Source: Paracoccaceae bacterium (GTDB lineage: Bacteria; Pseudomonadota; Alphaproteobacteria; Rhodobacterales; Rhodobacteraceae). Taken from it: 20,383 bases of DNA. A program made the position numbers and the translations under genes. The DNA lies in the NCBI GenBank assembly GCA_003565055.1, contig PXDM01000243.1, positions 1 to 20,383 on the forward strand. The letters are read 5' to 3'. Position 1 is the stretch's first letter. The number at the start of each line of letters is the position of its first letter. Below, piece by piece: positions 8,117 to 13,271 of the stretch. The notes beneath the pieces are model-generated. The model was not told where the DNA came from. It made no database searches and worked only from the letters and a program-made list of their open reading frames with translations.

Positions 8117-9060
8117 GTCTTGATCCTCGGGTCCAGCCAGGCCTGCGCCACATCGACGACGATGTTGAAGCCGACATAACAGGCCGCGATGAAGACAACG
8201 CCGCCCTGCACCAGCAGGATATCGCGCTTGAGGATCGCGTCGACCAGCATCCGGCCCACACCGGGCCATTGAAACACCATCTCGATATAGACTGCGCCCG
8301 AGAGCACGAAACCCGCCTGAATGCCCAGCACCGGAATGATGCCGACCATCGCCGCGCGCAGGGCATGGCCCCAGATGACGCGGCGCTCACCGACCCCCTT
8401 GGCCCGCGCGGTGCGGATGAAATCCTGCCGCAGCACTTCGAGCATCGCGCCCCGCGACAGCCGCGCCACGACGCCTGTGGCCACGACCGAGAGCGCCAGT
8501 GCAGGCATGGTCAGATGCCGGATCAGATCAGGCAGATCGCCGCCGCCCCAGATCGAATACATGCCAGAGACCGGAAACCAGCGCAGTTGCACTGCGAAGA
8601 AGAGGATCATCATCATGCCGAGGAAAAATGAGGGCACGGAAATCCCGAGGATCACAACGAAGGTGATCGCCTTGTCCGCGAGCCCGTATTGCCGCGCGGC
8701 AGAGACCACACCGGCCAGAATGCCGAAAAGCGCGCAGAGCACGAAAGCTGTGCCCGCGAGGATCAGCGTGGCCGAGAAGCGGTCGAGGATCTCATCGAGA
8801 ACCGGGCGGTTGAGCGCGAAGGAGCGCCCGAAATCGCCCTGCACCAGATTGCCCAGCCAGATGAAATACTGCCGCCAGAGCGGCTCATCCAGCCCCAGAT
8901 GGCGGTTCAGCCGCTCGACATTTTCCGGCGTCGCATAGCTGCCCAGGATCGCCGTGGCCGGATCGCCGGGGATCATCGCCATGATCAGAAACACGATCAC
9001 CGTAATGCCCAGCAGCACCGGAATGGCCGAAATCAACCGTTTCAGGATATATCCGCCCAT
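8113..9060 (-). CDS. Peptide ABC transporter permease, DppB/OppB type
   Basis: This is a 315-residue inner-membrane permease. The N-terminal MGGYILKRLISAIPVLLGIT is the classic DppB opening, followed by the first transmembrane helix, the IPGDPA motif, and a periplasmic loop with LGLDEPLWRQYFIWLGNLVQ. The C-terminal half holds the remaining helices with the cytoplasmic coupling loop near RQDFIRTARAKGVGERRVIW. Six helices and the length fit the family. It pairs with the permease half of the next gene. AGGGG lies about five bases before the ATG at 9060. The 70-bp gap between this gene and the upstream binding-protein gene contains a terminator-like hairpin, so its expression is probably lower than that of the binding protein. 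Confidence 0.92.
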   Translation of the reverse strand: MGGYILKRLISAIPVLLGITVIVFLIMAMIPGDPATAILGSYATPENVERLNRHLGLDEPLWRQYFIWLGNLVQGDFGRSFALNRPVLDEILDRFSATLILAGTAFVLCALFGILAGVVSAARQYGLADKAITFVVILGISVPSFFLGMMMILFFAVQLRWFPVSGMYSIWGGGDLPDLIRHLTMPALALSVVATGVVARLSRGAMLEVLRQDFIRTARAKGVGERRVIWGHALRAAMVGIIPVLGIQAGFVLSGAVYIEMVFQWPGVGRMLVDAILKRDILLVQGGVVFIAACYVGFNIVVDVAQAWLDPRIKT

Positions 9061-9099
9061 CCGCGCCCCTGTTCATTTTCTTGCCGGAAATACTCAAAA

Positions 9100-9121
9100 C
9101 AGGGGGCGCTTGCGCCCCCTG
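9100..9121 (-). terminator. Intergenic hairpin with short U-run between binding-protein and permease genes
   Basis: A perfect inverted repeat has CAGGGGGCGC on one arm (9100-9109), its complement on the other (9112-9121) and two bases between. On the minus strand the hairpin is followed directly by TTTT and then GAGTATTTCC, the form of a Rho-independent terminator. It begins 9 bp after the binding-protein stop and ends 39 bp before the permease start. Leaky termination or 3'-end protection here would give excess binding protein over permease, a known pattern in ABC importer operons. The function is inferred; the hairpin is directly visible. Confidence 0.7.
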
Positions 9122-9130
9122 ACCGCGCCT

Positions 9131-10708
9131 TCAGTTCTTCACCACATCGCGCAGCAGCAGGAAGAAAGAGGGTTCGAGCTGGAAATTCTCCACCGCCGCC
9201 GACGTCACGGCATTCTGCACCCAATTCGCGACAAAGACCCAGGGCGCATCGTCCTGCACGATCACCTGCATCTCGCGGTAGAGCCGTGCGCGCTCGTCGG
9301 GGTCGGTCTCCACCCGTGCGGCTTCCAGCAATGCGTCGACCTCGGGGTTGGAATAATAGCCCGAATTGAACCCGCCCGCATCGGGCCAGGCCTCACTGCG
9401 CAGGGCAAGGAAGGGCAAGGTGTCAGGATCGTTGGTCATCCAGGCCATCTGCGCCAGATCCGCGCGCCCTTCGAGACCGGGATTCACCCGGCCCAGAAAC
9501 GTGTTCCATTCATAGGTCTCGATCTGCACATCAAAGCCCACTGCGGCCAGATCGGCCTGAATGGCCGTGCCCATCGGGATCGGATCGAGCATCCCCGAGC
9601 CGCCTTCGGTCACATAGAAGGTCAGGCGCGCGCCTTCGGCACCGGCCTCGGCGATCAGCGCGCGGGCGCGGTCGGGATCATAGGGATAGGGCTCCAGCTC
9701 CTCGTTATAGGCCCAGGCGAAAGCGGGCGGGGTCGGGCCAGCGGCGATGGTTGCCGTGCCTTCGAGCACATCATCCACCAGCGCTTCCTTGTTGATCGCG
9801 TAATTCGCAGCCTGACGCACACGCTTGTCCGCGAAAGGGCCTTCCTTGGCATTCAGGATCAGAAACCACAGATGCGGGCCCGCCTGTTCATGCACGCTGT
9901 GCTGCCCGCCGCGAAATTGCGACAGCGCCACAGGCGGCACTTCGACCATCACATCAATTCCGCCTGCGAGCATCTCGGCCACGCGGGTATTGGCATCCGT
10001 GATCGGGCGGAAGATCACGGCCTCGGTGCCCGCAGTCCCGTCCCAGTAATCGTCATTGCGCGTCACCACGACCCGCTCGTTCGACCGCCATTCAGCGAAG
10101 CGGAACGGGCCTGTCCCCGACGGGTTGCGCCCGAAATCGCTGCCATGTTCCATCACGGCGGCGGGCGAGACGATCAACCCGGTCGGATAGGCGAGATTCG
10201 ACAGAAAGGGCGCATAGGGCTCAGTGAGGGTGAATTGCACTGTTGTCGCGTCGAGCGCTTCGACAGTGTCTATGGCGCTGAAGAAAAAGGACAGCGGGAA
10301 GGGGCCGGTGCCGTGATAGGGGTGATCTTCATCGAGCATGCGCTCGAAATTCCAGACCACGGCCTCAGCGTCAAAGCTGCTGCCATCGTGAAACAGCACA
10401 TCGTCGCGCAGGCTGAACGTGTAGACCGTGCCATCCTCGGAAATCTCCCAGCCGGTTGCCAGCGCGGGCTCCACTTCCAGCGTGCCGGAGGCGTAGCGCA
10501 CCAGCCCGTCATAGATATTCATCAGGATGCGGAAGTCGTTGACCGCTGTGACCGCATGCGGATCAAGCGCCTGCGGTTCGGCAATCTGGCCGACGACCAG
10601 CACGCCCGGCGGTGTCTGCGCCGCGGCCGGGGCAACCAGCGCGGAGCTTGCGAGAAGTGCGGCGGTCAGAACCCCGAAGCCGCGACGGGTGAGCGAAGAA
10701 AAGGTCAT
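9131..10708 (-). CDS. Periplasmic substrate-binding protein, peptide/nickel SBP family 5
   Basis: This 525-residue secreted protein captures the substrate for the adjoining importer. It begins MTFSSLTRRGFGVL followed by a hydrophobic Ala/Leu stretch ending APAAA before Gln-Thr. This is a signal peptide whose TRRGFGV resembles a twin-arginine motif, so Tat or Sec export are both possible. There is no lipobox cysteine. The mature protein has SBP_bac_5 hallmarks: LDPHAVTAVNDFRILMNIYD, ATGWEISEDGTVYTFSLRDD, VLFHDGSSFDAEAV, and GTGPFRFAEW with RNDDYWDG. The start is ATG 10708 with AGGGAG eight bases upstream; the in-frame GTG at 10717 lies too close to that site. The gene opens the operon behind a shared divergent promoter region. 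The family is secure, but the substrate is not known: dipeptides or N-substituted amino-acid derivatives are plausible from the divergent hydrolase. Confidence 0.9.
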   Translation of the reverse strand: MTFSSLTRRGFGVLTAALLASSALVAPAAAQTPPGVLVVGQIAEPQALDPHAVTAVNDFRILMNIYDGLVRYASGTLEVEPALATGWEISEDGTVYTFSLRDDVLFHDGSSFDAEAVVWNFERMLDEDHPYHGTGPFPLSFFFSAIDTVEALDATTVQFTLTEPYAPFLSNLAYPTGLIVSPAAVMEHGSDFGRNPSGTGPFRFAEWRSNERVVVTRNDDYWDGTAGTEAVIFRPITDANTRVAEMLAGGIDVMVEVPPVALSQFRGGQHSVHEQAGPHLWFLILNAKEGPFADKRVRQAANYAINKEALVDDVLEGTATIAAGPTPPAFAWAYNEELEPYPYDPDRARALIAEAGAEGARLTFYVTEGGSGMLDPIPMGTAIQADLAAVGFDVQIETYEWNTFLGRVNPGLEGRADLAQMAWMTNDPDTLPFLALRSEAWPDAGGFNSGYYSNPEVDALLEAARVETDPDERARLYREMQVIVQDDAPWVFVANWVQNAVTSAAVENFQLEPSFFLLLRDVVKN

Positions 10709-10728
10709 GTCCGGCACTCCCTGTAGCC

Positions 10729-10736
10729 ATGATCAT
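10729..10736. repeat. Palindrome ATGATCAT upstream of the binding-protein gene
   Basis: This perfect 8-bp palindrome lies downstream of the predicted minus-strand -10 box and 20 bp before the binding-protein start. It shares the CATGAT word with the two larger repeats nearby and could be a weaker third operator. It is short enough to be chance. Confidence 0.3.
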
Positions 10737-10742
10737 TCGCCG

Positions 10743-10762
10743 AAAATTATCATGATAAATTG
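10743..10762. promoter_or_regulatory. Operator-like repeat, copy 1, over the -10 box of the transporter promoter
   Basis: The 20-bp unit here matches the unit at 10771-10790 in 18 of 20 positions, with starts 28 bp apart. Copy 1 contains the perfect 12-bp palindrome TTATCATGATAA (10747-10758), a typical form for a dimeric repressor site. It covers the predicted minus-strand -10 hexamer (10745-10750). Binding there would block the transporter operon. The bound regulator is unknown; the GntR protein at the end of that operon is the nearest candidate. Confidence 0.65.
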
Positions 10763-10772
10763 CATCGGTCAA
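10745..10772 (-). promoter_or_regulatory. Predicted sigma-70-type promoter of the peptide-transporter operon
   Basis: Read on the minus strand, TTGACC (10772-10767) is followed after 16 bp by ATAATT (10750-10745), close to the housekeeping consensus. The transcript would start near 10738 and carry a leader of about 30 nt before the ATG at 10708. The -10 box lies inside operator copy 1. The assignment rests on consensus match only. Confidence 0.6.
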
Positions 10773-10787
10773 AACTTTCATGATAAA
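10760..10787 (+). promoter_or_regulatory. Predicted sigma-70-type promoter of the DUF1028/amidohydrolase operon
   Basis: TTGCAT (10760-10765) and GATAAA (10782-10787) are spaced by 16 bp, a moderate match to the housekeeping consensus. Transcription would begin near 10795, leaving about 20 nt that contain GGGAG (10799-10803) before the ATG at 10814. The -10 box lies inside operator copy 2. It overlaps the opposite promoter, so the two compete for polymerase as well as sharing operators. Confidence 0.5.
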
Positions 10788-10790
10788 TTG
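10771..10790. promoter_or_regulatory. Operator-like repeat, copy 2, over the -10 box of the DUF1028 promoter
   Basis: This is the second copy of the 20-bp unit. It keeps the TCATGATAAATTG half exactly (10778-10790), but its palindrome is imperfect outside the TCATGA core. It covers the predicted plus-strand -10 hexamer (10782-10787). The centres of the two copies are 28 bp apart, so one dimer on each or a looped tetramer could shut both promoters together. Confidence 0.6.
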
Positions 10791-10813
10791 GCCCAAGCGG
10801 GAGACATAAACAG

Positions 10814-11476
10814 ATGACCTTTTCGATTCTTGCGCAAGATTTGAGCACGGGCGCGCTGGGCGGTGCGGCGGCGACTGGCGCGCTTTGCGTCGGCGGCTGG
10901 GTCTTGCGCGGCGATTCGCGCGCCGGGCTGTCGGCCTCGCAGGGGGCTGCGCCCTCCACGCTCTGGGGCGAAGATGCGCTGGAGATGATGCGCGATGGCC
11001 GCAGCGCGCCCGACACGCTCGCGGCACTGGTTGCGCGTGACTGTGGCCAGGCCTGGCGGCAACTCGCGCTGATCGACCGGAGCGGGGCCACGGCCTGCCA
11101 TACAGGTGCGCAAAATACCGACTGGAAGGGCGCGCACGTCGCGCCGGGGCTGGTCGTCTCGGGCAATCTGCTCGCGGGGGCGCAGGTGCTCGCGGATCTG
11201 CGCGACGCCTATCTTGATGCGACCGGCCCGCTCGCGCAGCGCCTCCTGACCGCATTATCCGCCGCCGAAGCGGCGGGTGGCGATACGCGGGGGCTGCAAT
11301 CCGCGGCCCTGCTCGTCGTCAGTGACGACACCCCGCCTTTGAGCTTGCGGATTGACTGGTCCGAAGCACCGCTCCCCGCGCTCGAAGAGCTCTATCGCCG
11401 CAGCCAGAGCGGCGATTACGCTGCCTGGTGGCCCACGGTCCCCACCCGCAACGCCCCGGAGCGCGCGCATGACTGA
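10814..11476 (+). CDS. DUF1028 family protein (Ntn-hydrolase-like fold, function unassigned)
   Basis: This 220-residue cytoplasmic protein has no signal peptide. It matches the DUF1028 family block by block: MTFSILAQD at the start, RQLALIDRSG (82-91), CHTGAQNTDWKG (95-106), VSGNLLAGAQVL (115-126) and GGDTRGLQSAALLVV (155-169). From memory, the family adopts an N-terminal-nucleophile hydrolase fold. Thr2 would then be exposed by Met removal and could be the nucleophile (inference). Length is normal and no block looks lost. The ATG at 10814 follows GGGAG at a spacing of about 10. The 3' end overlaps the start of the amidohydrolase gene by 8 nt, so both are coupled. DUF1028 genes commonly sit beside amidohydrolases and ABC transporters, which points to a hydrolytic role on amide or ureido compounds. 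Confidence 0.85.
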   Translation: MTFSILAQDLSTGALGGAAATGALCVGGWVLRGDSRAGLSASQGAAPSTLWGEDALEMMRDGRSAPDTLAALVARDCGQAWRQLALIDRSGATACHTGAQNTDWKGAHVAPGLVVSGNLLAGAQVLADLRDAYLDATGPLAQRLLTALSAAEAAGGDTRGLQSAALLVVSDDTPPLSLRIDWSEAPLPALEELYRRSQSGDYAAWWPTVPTRNAPERAHD

Positions 11477-12704
11477 CATCGACTGGGGCCAAGTCGCGCA
11501 AGGCTGGCTCGACCGGCTCGCCGCCTGTTCCGAATCCGGTCCCGGCGTCACGCGCTTGCCCTTCACGCCCGAACACCGCGCGGCACTCGCGGTCCTGACC
11601 GAGTTGATGGAACAGGCGGGGCTGACGGTCTCGCTCGATGCCGCAGGCACGCTGATCGGGCGGCTTGCCGGGCCTGCAGACGCGCCAGTGCTGCTCATGG
11701 GCTCGCATCAGGACAGCGTGCGCGAGGGTGGGGCCTATGACGGCATCATGGGCGTTGTGCTGCCGGTGCTTGCGCTCGCGTGGCTGCAACGCGATGGCCA
11801 TGCGCTGCCCTTCGGCGTCGAGGTGCTCGCCTTCGCTGATGAAGAGGGTGTGCGTTTCCCGACAGCGCTGATGGGGCCGCGCGTCCTCGCGGGCCAGTTC
11901 GACATGGCCGCGCTCGACCTGCGTGACCGCGATGGCATCCGCCTGCGCGACGCGATGCAGCATTTCGGCCTCGACCCCGAGGCGCTGCCGGGATTGCGGC
12001 GCGATCCGGCGGATGTGCTTGGCTGGGTTGAACTGCATCTCGAACAGGGGCCAGTGCTGGAACAGGCCGGGCAGGCGCTGGGCGTGGTCACAGCGATTTG
12101 TGGCATCGAGCGCCACAGCGTCACGCTGACAGGGATGGCCGCGCATGCAGGCACCATGCCGATGGCATTGCGTCGCGATGCGCTCGCCGGGGCGGCGGAA
12201 CTGACCCTCGCGGTCGAGGCCATGGCGCGGGACACGGAGGGCCTCCTGGCCAATATCGGCGCATTGCAGGTCAGGCCGGGGGCGGTGAATGCAGTGCCCG
12301 GAGAGGTCGCGCTGACGCTTGAGTTGCGCGCCCCGGATGATGCGCTGCGTGCGCAGGCAGGCGATGATCTGGCGCAGCGCGCGCAGGCCATCGCCGCGCG
12401 CCGGGGGCTCGGGCTGGCGATGACGCGGACCTATGCGCAGGCCGCGACCCCTTGTGCACTGGCTCTGCGCGCGGCCTTGGGTGATGCGCTGCGGGCCTGC
12501 GGTCATGACGCGATGGACCTGCCATCCGGTGCCACGCATGACACATCGGCCATGGCGGAGCTCTGTCCCGTCGGCATGCTCCTTACCCGCTGCCAGAGCG
12601 GGATCAGCCACCATCCGGATGAATATGTTGACACAAGCGCCATGAGCGCGGCCATCGACACAGCCTGCGCGTTTTTGCGCAACCTGCGTCCCAAGCCTCT
12701 GTGA
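11469..12704 (+). CDS. M20-family amidohydrolase (N-carbamoyl-L-amino acid hydrolase / allantoate amidohydrolase type)
   Basis: This 411-residue cytoplasmic metal-dependent amidase of the HyuC/AllC/beta-ureidopropionase group cleaves N-carbamoyl or related amide bonds. Metal-site motifs are visible: GSHQDSV with His80, AYDGIMGV with Asp91, FADEEGVRFP with the Glu125-Glu126 pair, and VELHLEQGPVLE with His190. The dimerisation-domain block is GMAAHAGTMPMALRRDA (222-238). The C-terminal GATHDTSAM (354-362) and SGISHHPDEYV (377-387) complete the site. The size is standard. The start chosen is ATG 11469 (MTDIDWG), which overlaps the DUF1028 stop; the in-frame extension upstream to 11352 is just the DUF1028 coding sequence read in another frame. 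N-carbamoyl amino acids, allantoate, ureidoglycolate or 3-ureidopropionate are all possible substrates. No hydantoinase or other purine-catabolic gene is visible to decide. Confidence 0.88.
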   Translation: MTDIDWGQVAQGWLDRLAACSESGPGVTRLPFTPEHRAALAVLTELMEQAGLTVSLDAAGTLIGRLAGPADAPVLLMGSHQDSVREGGAYDGIMGVVLPVLALAWLQRDGHALPFGVEVLAFADEEGVRFPTALMGPRVLAGQFDMAALDLRDRDGIRLRDAMQHFGLDPEALPGLRRDPADVLGWVELHLEQGPVLEQAGQALGVVTAICGIERHSVTLTGMAAHAGTMPMALRRDALAGAAELTLAVEAMARDTEGLLANIGALQVRPGAVNAVPGEVALTLELRAPDDALRAQAGDDLAQRAQAIAARRGLGLAMTRTYAQAATPCALALRAALGDALRACGHDAMDLPSGATHDTSAMAELCPVGMLLTRCQSGISHHPDEYVDTSAMSAAIDTACAFLRNLRPKPL

Positions 12705-12940
12705 ACTGCCACGCCTGATGCGACTGCGCGCGGCCTGTGTGTCGTCTCTGCGCGCCCGTCCGCCAGATATCACCTGCATCGGCGGGCGCTCAGACCTGCG
12801 CGCAGTGGTCGAAACCCGTAGAAGTTGTCGCAAATTTCGTCCGTTTTTCCTATGGCGCATCCCTGTGGACGATAAGCCATTGTTAATTTGCGCAGGATAC
12901 AGTCGACCCGTTCTTTCTCAATGAATTGATCGGATCGTAA
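12705..12940. other. Intergenic region upstream of the chemoreceptor block
   Basis: This 236-bp stretch separates the amidohydrolase gene from the small membrane protein gene. Its first half is GC-rich and contains the weak stem-loop at 12752-12789. Its second half becomes AT-richer, with a T-run near 12845 and TTGTTAATTTG near 12880, and is the likely location of the promoter for the chemoreceptor block. No hexamer pair with correct spacing convinced me. A 68-codon open frame across it has no family resemblance. Confidence 0.4.
12752..12789 (+). terminator. Possible stem-loop after the amidohydrolase gene
   Basis: GCGCCCG (12752-12758) can pair with CGGGCGC (12783-12789) across a loop of 24 nt that adds a few further pairs. 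It starts 48 bp after the amidohydrolase stop. There is no U-run behind it, so at best it is a weak or Rho-assisted terminator. GC-rich sequence often forms such stems by chance. Confidence 0.25.
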
Positions 12941-13252
12941 ATGTCTATGGATGCTGTCTTGCCAGTGTTTGTGTCGTTATTCGGGACCCTCGCGCTGTTC
13001 TTCCCCTATATCGCGCCGCGCGCTGATGACCAGGCGACTGTGCTCGTCTTCTCTCCGATGATTCCCGCAGATGTTGTGTTGCAGGAGGTCGCAGCCCTGA
13101 ACCTGCCCATCCGCGATATCCGCTGGAATGGCAGGCTCGCCGAACTCGACCTGTCCACGCTTTCGCCAGAGCACCGACGCGCAGTGGCACAGCGCTTGTC
13201 GGTTCCTGCCATCCAGATCGGCCTCCGGCCCTATGCGCTCTGCGCTCAATGA
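12941..13252 (+). CDS. Small hypothetical membrane-anchored protein upstream of a chemoreceptor
   Basis: I do not recognise this 103-residue protein. Residues 4-25 form one hydrophobic segment (AVLPVFVSLFGTLALFFPYI), which could be a signal-anchor or an uncleaved signal. The rest (about 26-103) is a small soluble domain. It has a strand-like ATVLVFSPM, a helix around DVVLQEVAAL, and a Pro-rich end IQIGLRPYALCAQ. The ATG at 12941 has no strong Shine-Dalgarno sequence; a second ATG two codons on (12947) is equally possible. The stop is 19 bp before the first chemoreceptor gene in the same direction, so the two are probably co-transcribed. It might be a periplasmic partner of that receptor, but nothing in its sequence proves this. 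Codon-like structure and an uninterrupted frame next to a real gene support its being expressed. Confidence 0.55.
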   Translation: MSMDAVLPVFVSLFGTLALFFPYIAPRADDQATVLVFSPMIPADVVLQEVAALNLPIRDIRWNGRLAELDLSTLSPEHRRAVAQRLSVPAIQIGLRPYALCAQ

Positions 13253-13271
13253 TCAACGCAGAGGAACGCAA

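Noticed and set aside
8954..10726. Long plus-strand open frame (590 codons) opposite the binding-protein gene
   Set aside because: It mirrors a clear SBP family 5 gene. Its translation is rich in Arg, His, Gln and Gly without family motifs, as expected of an antisense frame in GC-rich DNA.
11319..12860. Long minus-strand open frame (513 codons) opposite the amidohydrolase gene
   Set aside because: It is antisense to a complete M20 gene and has no recognisable domain or ribosome site.
12868..12875. GACGATAA resembling the -10 element of a flagellar sigma-28 promoter upstream of the chemoreceptor block
   Set aside because: No TAAA-like -35 element is found at the required spacing, so the match to a short AT-containing word is probably chance.
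12718..12924. Open frame of 68 codons between the amidohydrolase and the small membrane protein
   Set aside because: It has no ribosome site, no hydrophobic or domain pattern and high Arg content. It lies in what is more likely the promoter region.
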